DNA of 64,000 nucleotides from Bosea sp. 685 (GCF_031884435.1 NZ_CP134779.1:62001-126000); one strand, 5' to 3'; counted from the stretch's first letter, positions 17,200-26,625 are shown. Notes: generated by a model not told the origin, from the letters alone. Numbers and translations: made by a program.

Positions 17200-18183
17200 T
17201 TGAGAGTTCTGATCTTCGGTGGGGTCGGTTTCGTCGGGCTCAACATCGCGGAGGCGATGCTGGCGAAAGGTGACGACGTTGTTGTGTTCGACCGCATGGC
17301 GTTGCCTGCTGCCATCGGGAAGGCCCTTTCTCGGCTGCCGGGGCGCTTGACCGCTGTCCAGGGGGACGTCACCGACAAGGTGGCGATTGCCGAGGTGGTG
17401 CAGCCCGGCGTGGACGTCGTCGTCATGGGCGCTGCGATTACCGCCGGGGCGGCGCGTGATGCGCGCGAGCCGGAGACGATCCTGCAGGTCAATCTGCTCG
17501 CTCAGGTGCCGATCCTGGAGGCGGCGCGGGCCGCGGGTGTCCGGCGCGTCGTCAATCTGAGTTCGGCTGCCGCTTATGGGGTCGCCGGAGAGCGCTCTCA
17601 GGAGCTCGGCGAGGAGACGCCGGGTGATCCGGTCAGCCTCTATGCCATCAGCAAATGGGCGAGCGAGCGCGTCGGCGGGCGGCTGGCCGATCTCTGGGGG
17701 CTCGATCTGGTCTCCTTGCGGCTCAGCGGCGTCTTTGGCCCCTGGGAGCGTGCGACGGGCGTGCGCGACACGCTGAGCCCGCAAGCCCAGATCCTCGCTG
17801 CTGCCGGGAAGGACGAGCCAGCGATCCTGCCCCGACCGGGCCTGCGCGACTGGATCTACGCGCCCGATCTCGCCGAGGCGGTGCGGATCGTGGCGGGCGC
17901 GCCGGCCTTGCGTCGTCGGCTCTACAACATCTCGACGGCGCGGCGCTTCGCGGCCCTGGAGTGGGGGCGGGCGCTGGCGGCCAATTTTCCCGGTTTCATC
18001 TGCCGCCTGGCCGGGCCCGGCGAGGCGGCGACGATCGACCTGCACGGACCGGGCGACCGCGCGCCGCTTTCCACTTCGCGCATGAGGGAGGAATTCGGCT
18101 GGGAGGCCGCAACCGGTGTGGCGGAATCGGCAAATGCACTGGCCGCCTGGTGGCGGGTGCACGGCCGAGGACTTGGGCGATGA
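17200..18183 (+). CDS. NAD-dependent epimerase/dehydratase family protein
   Basis: An extended-SDR enzyme of ~327 residues with the Rossmann glycine motif FGGVGFVG at its start, an LSSAAAYG stretch and the YAISKW active site (Tyr-x3-Lys). It would act on nucleotide sugars or sugar acids, but no substrate can be named. I chose a TTG at 17200 because AAAGGA lies six bases upstream and the protein then begins directly at the Rossmann strand; a GTG at 17185 would add five residues and has no ribosome site. The carboxy end falls in an 18-bp tandem repeat. It heads a plus-strand operon running through the importer ATPase at 26112. Confidence 0.8.
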   Translation: MRVLIFGGVGFVGLNIAEAMLAKGDDVVVFDRMALPAAIGKALSRLPGRLTAVQGDVTDKVAIAEVVQPGVDVVVMGAAITAGAARDAREPETILQVNLLAQVPILEAARAAGVRRVVNLSSAAAYGVAGERSQELGEETPGDPVSLYAISKWASERVGGRLADLWGLDLVSLRLSGVFGPWERATGVRDTLSPQAQILAAAGKDEPAILPRPGLRDWIYAPDLAEAVRIVAGAPALRRRLYNISTARRFAALEWGRALAANFPGFICRLAGPGEAATIDLHGPGDRAPLSTSRMREEFGWEAATGVAESANALAAWWRVHGRGLGR

Positions 18184-18235
18184 CAAGAACTTGGGCGATG
18201 GCAAGGACTCGGGCGATGAAGGGGCTTGGACGATG
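18171..18235. repeat. 18-bp tandem repeat joining two genes and creating a mini-ORF
   Basis: Three units of ACTTGGGCGATGACAAGA type (18, 18 and 17 bp) and a partial fourth run from the end of the epimerase to the start of the SDR gene. The repeats hold a tiny frame, 18180-18236, with ATGA overlaps at both ends: its ATG overlaps the epimerase stop and its TGA overlaps the SDR ATG. The last unit also supplies the AAGGGG ribosome site for the SDR gene. Confidence 0.75.
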
Positions 18236-18994
18236 AAGCTTGAGGGAAAGGTCGCCCTGATGACCGGCGCCGGCTCAGGGATAGGGCAGGCGAGCGCGCT
18301 GCTCTTTGCTCGCGAAGGCGCGTGCGTCGCAGTGGTCGATCGCGATGCCGAGGCGGCGCAGGCGACGGTGGCGCTGATCATCGAGGCCGGCGGGCAGGCT
18401 TGCGCTCATATCGGCGATGTCGGCTTGCCGGGCTTCGCCGACGGCGTCGCGGAACAGGTCCTCGCGCGCTTCGGACGTATCGATATTCTGGTGACGGCTG
18501 CCGGCTTTTCGTGCGGCGGTACGGTGACGACGACCGCGCCCGAGGATTGGGACGCCGTCTTCCGGGCCAATGTCGGCGGCACCTTCCTCTTCGCCAAGGC
18601 GGTGATCCCGGCGATGCAGCGGCGGGGTGGCGGCGCGATCGTGACCTTCGCCTCACAATTGGCTCTGGCCGGTGGGCGCGGCAACAGCGCCTATATTGCC
18701 GCCAAGGGGGCGATCCTCAGCCTGACCCGGACGATGGCGCTGGACTACGCCGGAGACGGCATCCGCGTGAACGCGATCGCTCCGGGCGCGATCGACACGC
18801 CGATGCTGCGGCGCAGTTTCGCCCGCCATGCCGAGCCCGAGCCGCTGCGCGAGGCCTCGCGCAATCGCCATGCGATGAAGCGCTTCGGCCGCGCCGAGGA
18901 GGTGGCGGAAGCTGTGCTCTATCTCGCCGGCGACGCCTCGTCGTTCAGCACGGGGACGACGCTGGTGGTCGATGGCGGCTGGCTTGCCGCGTGA
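18233..18994 (+). CDS. SDR family NAD(P)-dependent oxidoreductase
   Basis: A classical short-chain dehydrogenase of 253 residues. It has TGAGSGIGQAS near residue 14, an altered NNAG position (VTAAGFSCGG), the catalytic Ser in TFASQLALAGG and the YIAAKGA active site. A GG-D-ending tail (VVDGGWLAA) is typical of glucose-dehydrogenase-like and cyclohexanol-type SDRs. The start ATG at 18233 has AAGGGG eight bases upstream and overlaps the mini-ORF stop. Substrate unknown; co-transcription with an epimerase, a FAD enzyme and an oligopeptide-type importer suggests a catabolic step on an imported compound. Confidence 0.85.
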   Translation: MKLEGKVALMTGAGSGIGQASALLFAREGACVAVVDRDAEAAQATVALIIEAGGQACAHIGDVGLPGFADGVAEQVLARFGRIDILVTAAGFSCGGTVTTTAPEDWDAVFRANVGGTFLFAKAVIPAMQRRGGGAIVTFASQLALAGGRGNSAYIAAKGAILSLTRTMALDYAGDGIRVNAIAPGAIDTPMLRRSFARHAEPEPLREASRNRHAMKRFGRAEEVAEAVLYLAGDASSFSTGTTLVVDGGWLAA

Positions 18995-19030
18995 CCGGTT
19001 TGCGGCATGAACACTGCATGAGAATTTGCC

Positions 19031-20437
19031 ATGAAGCATGACGGATTATCGGTTCTCGAGAGCCGCATCGCCGGCGATCTCGCCCGCACCGCCCATCCCA
19101 GCGCGCCCTGGCTCGAGCCGGTTCCGGGGCCGGACGGCAAGCGCGCCTATGACGTGATCGTGGTCGGGGGCGGCCAGTCGGGGCTGGCGACGGCCTTCGG
19201 CCTGCTGCGCTCGCAAGTCACCAACATCCTGGTGCTCGACAAGGCGGCTGCGGGGCAGGAAGGGCCATGGCGCTCCTATGCGCGCATGCACACGCTGCGC
19301 AGCCCGAAGGATTTCACCGGCCCCGATCTCGATGTGGCGAGCCTGACCTACCAATCCTGGCACGAGGCCAAATTCGGCGTCGAAAGCTGGGATGAGCTGA
19401 GCTTGATCCCGAAGGGGCTCTGGGCGGATTATCTCGGCTGGTTTCGCCATGTCGTCGGCATCGCCGTTCGCAATGAGGCGGAGGTGGTCGATATCGCCCC
19501 CGCCGGCGGGCTGCTGGCCGTGACGCTGCGCTGCGGTGGCGAGGCCGAGACGCTGCATGCCCGCAAGATCGTGCTCGCAACCGGGCAGGAGAGCCTGGGC
19601 GACTGGACCGTGCCGGCGCCGCTCATGGCGCTGCCGGCCTCGCGCTGCGCGCATTGCGCCGAACCGATCGATTTCGCGGCGCTTGCGGGCAAGCGCGTTG
19701 CGGTGATCGGGGCCGGCGCGTCGGCTTTCGACAATGCCGCGACAGCGCTGGAGGCCGGGGCGGCGCAGGTGCATCTGCTCTGCCGTCGGCCCGAGGCGCA
19801 AGTGATCCAGCCCTATCGCTGGCTGACCTTTCGCGGTTTCCTGCGCCATCTCAGCGATCTCGACGATGCTTGGCGCTGGCGTTTCATGAGCGCCGTCCTG
19901 GCGCTGCGGGAGGGATTTCCGCAAGCGACCTATGACCGCTGCGCCCGCCACGACGCCTTTTCCCTGCATCTCGGCGCGCCTGCTCTGAGCGCGGTCGACG
20001 GGCCTGGCGGCGTGGAGATCGCGACGCCGCAAGGCTCGCTCACGGTCGATTTCATCATCGCTGCTGCGGGCATCGAGATCGATCTCTCCGCGCGGCCGGA
20101 GCTTGCGGGCTTTGCCGGCAACATCGCCTCCTGGGCCGACCGCTATGCGCCGCCGACGGCGGAGCGTGACGAGCGGCTCGGCCGCTTCCCCTATCTTGCC
20201 GATGATTACGCGCTGACCGAGCGCGTGCCGGGCGCGACGCCCTGGATCAGCGACATCCATCTCTTCACCATTGCCTCGACGATGAGCTTCGGGGCGTCCG
20301 GTTCCTCGATCAACGCGATGACCACGGCGGTGCCCAAGCTGGTCTCGGGCATCACGCGCGGGCTGTTCCGCGCCGATGTCGAGCGGCACTGGGCCTCGTT
20401 CCAGGCCTATGACGTACCGCAAGCCGTGCTGCGGTAA
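19031..20437 (+). CDS. FAD/NAD(P)-binding oxidoreductase, monooxygenase-like
   Basis: A 468-residue flavoprotein with two dinucleotide-binding motifs, VVGGGQSGLATAFG near residue 45 for FAD and VIGAGASAFDNAATALEAG near 225 for NAD(P)H, and the LATGQE connector. The architecture fits flavin-containing monooxygenase-type enzymes, although the FxGxxxHxxx fingerprint of classical FMOs is not seen. No signal peptide is present. It lies 36 bases after the SDR gene and 115 bases before the binding-protein gene. It may oxidise the compound imported by the downstream transporter. Exact reaction unknown. Confidence 0.8.
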   Translation: MKHDGLSVLESRIAGDLARTAHPSAPWLEPVPGPDGKRAYDVIVVGGGQSGLATAFGLLRSQVTNILVLDKAAAGQEGPWRSYARMHTLRSPKDFTGPDLDVASLTYQSWHEAKFGVESWDELSLIPKGLWADYLGWFRHVVGIAVRNEAEVVDIAPAGGLLAVTLRCGGEAETLHARKIVLATGQESLGDWTVPAPLMALPASRCAHCAEPIDFAALAGKRVAVIGAGASAFDNAATALEAGAAQVHLLCRRPEAQVIQPYRWLTFRGFLRHLSDLDDAWRWRFMSAVLALREGFPQATYDRCARHDAFSLHLGAPALSAVDGPGGVEIATPQGSLTVDFIIAAAGIEIDLSARPELAGFAGNIASWADRYAPPTAERDERLGRFPYLADDYALTERVPGATPWISDIHLFTIASTMSFGASGSSINAMTTAVPKLVSGITRGLFRADVERHWASFQAYDVPQAVLR

Positions 20438-20552
20438 GCCCTTCACCGCGCCTCGCGCGGAAGGGACAATGATGCGCTGCGTGGCACCACGCTTGCATCC
20501 GGTCCCGCTCGGAACCAACCTGACGACTGCGCCGATGAAGAGGGAAACGACT

Positions 20553-22169
20553 ATGACGATCGTGCGGACGGGCTGGCTTGCAGCCGCGCTCTTGACCTCG
20601 ACTACGCTTTTGGCCTCGCCGGCGCTGGCGCAGACACGTGCCGAGACGCTGCGCCATGTCACCGGCGCCGCCATCAACACGCTCGATCCCAACATTCCAG
20701 GCTCGACCCGCGAGGCCTTCGGCCTGAGCCTCCTGACCTATGACCGGCTGCTCTCCTTCGGCAGGAAGCAGCTCAACGGCAAATGGGTGTTCGATCTCGA
20801 CAGCATCCGCGGCGAATTGGCCGAGAGCTACACGGTCAGCCCCGACGGGCTGAAGATCACCTTCAATCTGCGCAAGGACGCGAAGTTCCACGACGGAACG
20901 CCGGTGACGGCCGAGGATGTGAAATGGTCGCTCGATCGTGAGGTCAGCGCCAATGTCCTGGGCAAGGGCCAGCTGCTGACCGGCTCCCTGACCAGCCCGG
21001 ATCAGTTCAAGATCATCGACGCCCACACCTTCGAGGTCACGCTGCCCAAGCCCGACAAGCTCGCCTTGGCAAACCTTGCCGTGGTCTACCCCGTGATCAT
21101 CAATTCGAAGCTGGCGAAATCGCATGCGACGGCTGAGGACCCTTGGGCGCTGAACTGGCTCAAGGACAACACCGCCGGCTCCGGCGCCTACATCATCGAA
21201 AGCTACAAGCCGGGCGAGACCACGATCCTGCGCCGCAATCCGGACTGGAATCGTGGCTCGGCCGACAAACCGGCGAGCTTCAAGCGCATCATCACCCAGA
21301 CCGTGCCGGAAGCCGCCACGCGCGCCAATCTGGTCGAGAAGGGCGACGCCGATATCGTCATCGACCTGCAGGCGACCGACGCCGCCGACTTGGAGAAGAA
21401 GGGCAAGCTCAAGGTCGTCTCGACGCCTCAGTACAATTCGATCACCTTCGTCTCGTTCAACAACCAGATGCCGCCCTTCGACAAGATCGAGGTCCGGCGC
21501 GCCATCGCCGCGGCGCTGCCCTATGACGACATGTTCAAGGCGGCCTTGTTCGGGCGCGGGGCGCCGCTCTATGGCGCGAACTGGCCTGACGGCAAGGCTC
21601 CGACCGGAGAGATCTTCCCGATCCCGCAGCCCCTGAAGACGGACCTCGCCGAGGCCAAGAAGCAGCTTGCGGCGGCCGGCCTCCCCGACGGCTTCTCGAC
21701 CACCTTCTCCTTCAATGTCGGCCAGGCCGGCACGGCCGAGCCGATGGCGGCGCTGCTCAAGGAATCGCTGGGGAAGGTCGGCATCAAGGTCGACATCCAG
21801 AAGCTGCCGGACGCGCAGATGTCGACGCTGATCAACGAGAAGAAGGTGCCGTTCTTCACCGAGGGCATCGTCGCCTGGCTGCCCTCGATGGATTACTTCT
21901 ACCGCAACTTCTATATCGGCCCGATCCGCTGGAACTACGCCTCGCTCGACGACGCCAAGATCACGGAATGGGCGCAGGCCGCCCGCTTCGAGGCCGACAA
22001 GGCAAAATATGCGAGCTATGGCAAGGATCTCAACACGCGCCATTTCGAACTGATGCCGCAGATTCCGCTCTGGCAGCCGGCGCAGGACGCGGTGATGGCG
22101 TCGTCGATCGACGGCTATGTCTACCAGTTCCACCGGCAGATCGATTTCCGCGATCTGAGCCGGAAGTGA
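20553..22169 (+). CDS. ABC importer substrate-binding protein, family 5
   Basis: A periplasmic receptor of ~538 residues. It has a clean signal peptide (TGWLAAALLTSTTLLASPALA, then Q). The mature protein shows the family-5 features GLKITFNLRKDAKFHDG, TAEDVKWSLDREV and NNQMPPFDKIEVRRAIAAAL. The start ATG at 20553 has AGAGGGA eight bases upstream; a Met six residues earlier is possible, but an in-frame extension to 20376 is not. It begins the second complete dipeptide-type importer in the window. The ligand cannot be predicted. Confidence 0.9.
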   Translation: MTIVRTGWLAAALLTSTTLLASPALAQTRAETLRHVTGAAINTLDPNIPGSTREAFGLSLLTYDRLLSFGRKQLNGKWVFDLDSIRGELAESYTVSPDGLKITFNLRKDAKFHDGTPVTAEDVKWSLDREVSANVLGKGQLLTGSLTSPDQFKIIDAHTFEVTLPKPDKLALANLAVVYPVIINSKLAKSHATAEDPWALNWLKDNTAGSGAYIIESYKPGETTILRRNPDWNRGSADKPASFKRIITQTVPEAATRANLVEKGDADIVIDLQATDAADLEKKGKLKVVSTPQYNSITFVSFNNQMPPFDKIEVRRAIAAALPYDDMFKAALFGRGAPLYGANWPDGKAPTGEIFPIPQPLKTDLAEAKKQLAAAGLPDGFSTTFSFNVGQAGTAEPMAALLKESLGKVGIKVDIQKLPDAQMSTLINEKKVPFFTEGIVAWLPSMDYFYRNFYIGPIRWNYASLDDAKITEWAQAARFEADKAKYASYGKDLNTRHFELMPQIPLWQPAQDAVMASSIDGYVYQFHRQIDFRDLSRK

Positions 22170-22197
22170 GGTCTGACGGTTGGGGGTGAACCTGTCC

Positions 22198-22309
22198 GTC
22201 GTCCCGGGCGTAGCGTAGCGAAGACCCGGGACCCATGCCGGAACGCTTTCCGGCTACGCTCCGGAATGGGTCCCGGATCGGCGCGGCTTCGCCGCTTGTC
22301 CGGGACGAC
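22198..22309. repeat. Intergenic palindromic repeat, family A, copy 2
   Basis: Terminal inverted repeats GTCGTCCCGGG and TCCGGGACGAC enclose an inner palindrome around ACCCATGCCGGAACG and GCTCCGGAATGGGT. It lies between the binding-protein gene and the first permease gene, the same relative location as copy 1 in the other importer cluster. Confidence 0.75.
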
Positions 22310-22338
22310 ATCGCGGGTGTGAGTGAGCAGAAGTCGGT

Positions 22339-23370
22339 ATGTCGCAACTTTCCATCACGGCCAAACGCGCGGGCTGGCGGTTCGCCTCGTCCCTGCCGGC
22401 GCTGTTCGGCGTACTCGTCTTCACCTTCCTGCTGATGCGGGTGCTGCCGGGCGATCCGGCGGTGTTCTTCGCCTCGGGCCCGACGGCGGGCAAGGAGGAG
22501 ATCGAGACGATCCGCAAGCAGATGGGGCTCGACAAGCCCGTGCCCGAGCAGCTCCTGCGCTATCTCGGCGATATCGGCTCGGGCAATCTCGGGCGCTCGC
22601 TGACCACGGGCCAGCCGGTGCTGAGCGATCTGAAGTCGCGGCTACCGGCCTCGCTCGAGCTCACCTTCTCCGCGCTCCTGATCGCGCTGGTCACGGCGGT
22701 GCCGCTTGGCGTCGCAGCCGCGCTGAGGCAGGGCTCGGGCATCGACCATATCGTGCGCTTCATCTGCGCGCTCGGTGTCTGTGTGCCGACCTTCGTCTCC
22801 GGGCTCTTGCTGATCTATGCCTTCTATTACCTGCTCGGCTTCGCGCCCGATCCGACCGGGCGGGTCGATATCTTCACCTCGCCACCGCCCTTGGTGACGG
22901 GCTTCCTGCTGATCGATTTCGCGCTGGCCGGCGATTGGGAGGGTTGGCGCGCGGCTGCGAGCCAGCTCGTGCTGCCCGCCTTCACCATGGCGCTCTTCGT
23001 GGTCGCGCCGCTGGCGCGGATCACGCGCGCGGCGATGCTGGCCTCGCTCGGCAGCGATTTCGTCCGCACCGCGCGTTCGCTCGGCCTGTCGCGACGCAAG
23101 GTCATCGTCACCTACGCCTTGCGGAACGCGCTTCTGCCGGTGCTGACCATTGCCGGCATCGTGTTCTCGACCATGCTAGGGGCGAATGTGCTGGTCGAGA
23201 AGGTGTTCTCCTGGCCGGGCGTCGCCTCCTATGCGCTCGATGCGCTGCTCGCCTCCGATTATGCGCCGGTGCAGGGTTTCGTGCTGCTGATGGCGTCGAT
23301 CTTCGTCCTGGTGAACCTGACGGTGGACGTGCTCTACGGCATCGCCGATCCGAGGGTGTCGGTCGAATGA
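22339..23370 (+). CDS. Dipeptide-type ABC importer permease, DppB-like
   Basis: A 343-residue inner-membrane permease. The first segment ALFGVLVFTFLLMRVLPGDPA and the KQMGLDKPVPEQLLRYL block are diagnostic of the DppB/OppB subfamily. The cytoplasmic coupling loop reads DFVRTARSLGLSRRKVIV. Length is slightly longer than the DppB at 7195. It follows the family A repeat and is separated from the second permease by a further palindrome. Pairs with the gene at 23561. Confidence 0.9.
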   Translation: MSQLSITAKRAGWRFASSLPALFGVLVFTFLLMRVLPGDPAVFFASGPTAGKEEIETIRKQMGLDKPVPEQLLRYLGDIGSGNLGRSLTTGQPVLSDLKSRLPASLELTFSALLIALVTAVPLGVAAALRQGSGIDHIVRFICALGVCVPTFVSGLLLIYAFYYLLGFAPDPTGRVDIFTSPPPLVTGFLLIDFALAGDWEGWRAAASQLVLPAFTMALFVVAPLARITRAAMLASLGSDFVRTARSLGLSRRKVIVTYALRNALLPVLTIAGIVFSTMLGANVLVEKVFSWPGVASYALDALLASDYAPVQGFVLLMASIFVLVNLTVDVLYGIADPRVSVE

Positions 23371-23388
23371 TGGCTTGTGCCCACACCT

Positions 23389-23546
23389 GTCTTTCCGGGG
23401 CACCGCCCTCGGGTCCGACCTTTGGTCGGCCCAAGGATAAACTCCACGATGAACCCGGAACCCACGACCGGGTGAACTCTGGAAAACCCTGCCGATCACC
23501 CAGTCGTGGGTTCCGGGTTCGCGCCTTCGGCGCGTCCCGGAAAGAC
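23389..23546. repeat. Long intergenic palindrome, family A variant
   Basis: Outer arms GTCTTTCCGGGG and CCCGGAAAGAC are inverted. An inner pair GAACCCGGAACCCACGAC / GTCGTGGGTTCCGGGTTC is perfectly complementary at 18 bp. The element fills the entire gap between the two permease genes. It has the same nested design as the family A copies, but with a different core. Confidence 0.75.
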
Positions 23547-23560
23547 GGAGGAGCGAACCC

Positions 23561-24409
23561 ATGACCTCCGCCACGCTTCGCCACACCGTCTGGATCCTGC
23601 GCGGCAACCCGGTCACGGCTTTCGCGGCGGCGGGCGCATTCGCGCTCTGCGTGCTCGCCGTCATCGGGCCGTGGATCGTGCCTTATGATCCGATCGCGTC
23701 TGACGTGCCCAACGCGTTGCTGCCGCCGAGCGCGACATACTGGGCCGGCACCGACCAGCTCGGCCGTGACGTCTTCAGCCGCTTGATCGTCGCGGCGAGG
23801 CTGGACCTCGCAATCGCAGCTTCGGCGGTGACGCTCTCCTTCGTCATCGGGGCGGTCGTCGGGGCGCTCTGCGGTTATGCCGGAGGGCGGCTCGACCGCT
23901 ATGTCGGACGCTTTGTCGATGTGCTGATGGCGTTTCCGCTGTTCGTGCTCGCCATGGCGATGGTGGCGGCGCTCGGCAACCGAGTCGAGAACATCGTCAT
24001 CGCAACCGCAATCATCAACCTGCCCTTCTATATCCGCTTCGCCCGCGCCGAGGTGAATGTCCGGCGCAACGCCGGCTGGGTCGAGGCGGCGCGCGCCTGC
24101 GGCGACAGCCATGTCTCGGTCGTGCTGCGCTTCCTCTTGCCCAATGTGCTGCCGGCCATGGCGGTGCAGGTTTCGCTCAATCTCGGCTGGGCGATCCTGA
24201 ATGCCGCAGGGCTCTCCTTCATCGGGCTCGGCGTCTCCGCGCCTACGCCGGAATGGGGCATCATGGTCGCCGAGGGCGCGCGCTTCATCTCGACCGGGAA
24301 ATGGTGGCTCGTTGCATTTCCGGGATTGGCGCTGATGCTGACCGTGCTCTGCTTCAACCTGCTGGGCGACGGGCTGCGCGACATCCTCGACCCGCGCATG
24401 CGGACTTAG
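23561..24409 (+). CDS. Dipeptide-type ABC importer permease, DppC-like
   Basis: A 282-residue inner-membrane permease of the DppC/OppC subfamily. Its membrane segment AAAGAFALCVLAVIGPWIV is followed by a short periplasmic stretch and the AGTDQLGRDVFSRLIV motif. The coupling loop reads VEAARACGDSHVSVVL. Six segments are expected. The gene ends six bases before the fused ATPase gene, so the two are co-expressed. Pairs with the gene at 22339. Confidence 0.9.
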   Translation: MTSATLRHTVWILRGNPVTAFAAAGAFALCVLAVIGPWIVPYDPIASDVPNALLPPSATYWAGTDQLGRDVFSRLIVAARLDLAIAASAVTLSFVIGAVVGALCGYAGGRLDRYVGRFVDVLMAFPLFVLAMAMVAALGNRVENIVIATAIINLPFYIRFARAEVNVRRNAGWVEAARACGDSHVSVVLRFLLPNVLPAMAVQVSLNLGWAILNAAGLSFIGLGVSAPTPEWGIMVAEGARFISTGKWWLVAFPGLALMLTVLCFNLLGDGLRDILDPRMRT

Positions 24410-24414
24410 ACGCG

Positions 24415-26112
24415 ATGGACGCCATGATCAGCGAGCCCTTGCTCGTCATCGACGACCTGCATGTGCATTTCTCGACCCGGGGCGGAACCGTCGAGGCGGT
24501 GCGCGGCGTCAGCCTCGCCGTCGCCGCCGGCGAGACGCTGGGCATCGTCGGCGAGAGCGGCTCGGGCAAATCGGTGACGGCGTTCGCGATCACGCGATTG
24601 CTCGACGCGGCCGGCCGCATCTCGCAAGGCAGCATCCGCTTCAAGGGGCAGGACATCAGCAAGGCCTCGTCGAAGCAATTGCGCTCCCTGCATGGCGCGG
24701 CGATCTCGATGATCTTCCAGAACCCGCGCGGTGCGCTGAACCCGATCCGCAGCGTCGGCCGGCAGATCGCGGATGCGATCATGGCGCATGAGCCGATCTC
24801 GGCGAGCGAGGGGCGGGCGCGGGCGCTCGACCTGCTCAAGGCGGTGTTGATCCGCGATCCGGAAAAGCGGATCGACGCCTACCCGCATGAGCTCTCGGGC
24901 GGCATGTGCCAGCGCGTGATGATCGCGATGGCGATCGCCTGCGAACCGGCCCTGCTGATCGCCGACGAGCCGACGACGGGGCTCGACGTCACCACGCAGA
25001 AGACGGTGATGGACCTCGTCGCCCGCATCACGGCCGAGCGTGGCATGGCGATGATCCTGATCACGCATGACCTCGGCCTAGCCTCGCGCTATTGCCAGCG
25101 TGCGGTGGTGATGGAGCGGGGCCAAGTCGTCGAACAGGCCGCGCCTGCGATGCTCTTCAGCGCGCCGCAGCACCCTTATACCAAGCGCCTCGTCGCCGCT
25201 TCGCCGACCGCGACCTCGACGATCGCCGATCTCGCGCCGGAAGGCGCTGGCGCCGTGCCGGCCGTCGAACTCTTACGCCCCAACGAACTCTTGCGCCCCA
25301 AGCCCGCCCCCGGCACGCCGCTGCTGCTCGAGGTTCAGAAGCTGGTGAAGCGTTATGATGGCGGCGTCACGGCGGTCGACGACGTCTCCTTCAGCATTGC
25401 GGCCGGCGAGAGTCTGGGTCTGGTCGGAGAATCGGGCTCAGGTAAGAGCACGATCTCGCGCATGATCTGCCGATTGATCGACCCGAGCGAAGGCGAGATT
25501 TTGTTCGATGGCCGCGCGATCGGTTCGCTGCCAGCGCGCGATTTCCATCGCAGCGAATTCCGCAGGGATATCCAGATCGTCTTTCAGGATCCGACCGACA
25601 GCCTTAACCCGCGCTTCAACGCCTTCGATTGCATCGCTCACCCATTGCGCCGCCTGCTCGGCATGAAGAATGGTTCGGCACTGGCGGGGCGGGTCAGCGA
25701 ATGCGCCGAGCGGGCCGGTTTGCCGAGCGAATTGCTGGAGCGCTTTCCGCACCAGCTATCGGGCGGCCAGAAGGCCCGCGTCGGCATCGCGCGCGCCATA
25801 GCCTGCCGGCCGCGCCTGCTCGTGCTCGACGAGCCGACGGCGGCGCTCGATGTCTCGGTCCAGGCGGTGATCCTGCAACTGCTCGACCGTTTGCGTCGCG
25901 AGGACGGGCTGGCGCTGCTCTTCGTCAGCCATGACCTCAACGTGGTCAGGATGATGTGCGAGCGCACCGTGGTGCTGCAGAACGGGCGTGTGGTCGAACA
26001 GGGCGAAAGCCGCATGGTGTTCAGTGCGCCTGCGACCGCCTATGCGCGCGAACTGCTCGATGCCGTGCTGCATCTCGGCGGTCCGACCGCGCCAATGCCC
26101 GTGACGGCCTGA
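24415..26112 (+). CDS. Fused tandem ABC ATPase (DppD-DppF type)
   Basis: A 565-residue cytosolic ATPase with two complete ABC domains in one chain, as in GsiA/YliA. Domain 1 has Walker [11 protein letters not shown] near residue 45, signature LSGGMCQRV and Walker [11 protein letters not shown]. Domain 2 has Walker [12 protein letters not shown] near 345, signature [10 protein letters not shown] and Walker [12 protein letters not shown] linker at ~270-295 has a repeated RPNELLRP stretch. The start ATG at 24415 follows the permease stop closely; the second Met three codons later is equally possible. It energises the 22339/23561 permeases and may also serve the ATPase-less importer at 7195-10668. 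Confidence 0.9.
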   Translation: MDAMISEPLLVIDDLHVHFSTRGGTVEAVRGVSLAVAAGETLGIVGESGSGKSVTAFAITRLLDAAGRISQGSIRFKGQDISKASSKQLRSLHGAAISMIFQNPRGALNPIRSVGRQIADAIMAHEPISASEGRARALDLLKAVLIRDPEKRIDAYPHELSGGMCQRVMIAMAIACEPALLIADEPTTGLDVTTQKTVMDLVARITAERGMAMILITHDLGLASRYCQRAVVMERGQVVEQAAPAMLFSAPQHPYTKRLVAASPTATSTIADLAPEGAGAVPAVELLRPNELLRPKPAPGTPLLLEVQKLVKRYDGGVTAVDDVSFSIAAGESLGLVGESGSGKSTISRMICRLIDPSEGEILFDGRAIGSLPARDFHRSEFRRDIQIVFQDPTDSLNPRFNAFDCIAHPLRRLLGMKNGSALAGRVSECAERAGLPSELLERFPHQLSGGQKARVGIARAIACRPRLLVLDEPTAALDVSVQAVILQLLDRLRREDGLALLFVSHDLNVVRMMCERTVVLQNGRVVEQGESRMVFSAPATAYARELLDAVLHLGGPTAPMPVTA

Positions 26113-26200
26113 GGCAACAGGAGGGCTTTCTGGAGCCCGGGCCTTGAAAATACGGTAATAGCGGGGATCATGGCGGCGGGCGCACCGCGCGCTGTTGTCC

Positions 26201-26304
26201 TAGAGCGATTTCCGATCCGGCAGGATCGTTCAATTGCTCTCGTCTTTTGTTTTAACGCGTTTTCGTCACGCGACCCGGTGTCCACTTCGCTTGAAAACGC
26301 TCTA
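26201..26304. repeat. Interspersed repeat, family B, copy 1
   Basis: A ~104-base element bounded by TAGAGCG and CGCTCTA, containing GATCGTTCAATTGCTCTC, TTTTGTTTTAACGCGTTTTC and a CACTTCGCTTGAAAACGC end. It is strikingly similar to the element at 59341. It lies right before the DUF4156 lipoprotein gene and may carry its promoter or leader. Confidence 0.8.
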
Positions 26305-26316
26305 AGGATCGGCCCG

Positions 26317-26625
26317 ATGCTGCGCTCCCTCCTACTTTTGCCCCTGCTCGCGCTTTCGGCCTGCGTGATCCCGAACTCGCGCTCGAATACGGTGGTCGTC
26401 ACCGACACCAAGAGCGTCGTCGAGAAGTGCCAGAAGCTCGGCGAGCTTGAAGGCGCATCGCCATTGGGCAAGGTGCTGCTCAGGGATCAGGCGCGCGATG
26501 CGGCCTTGGCGCGGTTGAAGGCTGGCGGCGCCGAGCTGGGCGCGACCCATGTCGAATCCTCCGTCGCCGACATCAAGTGGAAAGGCCCGAGCACGGCGGG
26601 CACTGCCTACAAATGCGGTACATGA
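26317..26625 (+). CDS. DUF4156 domain-containing lipoprotein
   Basis: A 102-residue lipoprotein. The leader LLLLPLLALSAC ends in a lipobox, giving a Cys anchor at about residue 16. The body resembles DUF4156 (CQKLGELEG ... ARDAALARLKAGGAELGATHV, with a second Cys near the end). It would sit in the outer or inner membrane facing the periplasm. Function of the family is unknown. I chose the ATG at 26317; the open frame upstream runs through the repeat element and is not coding. No partner gene is adjacent. Confidence 0.8.
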   Translation: MLRSLLLLPLLALSACVIPNSRSNTVVVTDTKSVVEKCQKLGELEGASPLGKVLLRDQARDAALARLKAGGAELGATHVESSVADIKWKGPSTAGTAYKCGT

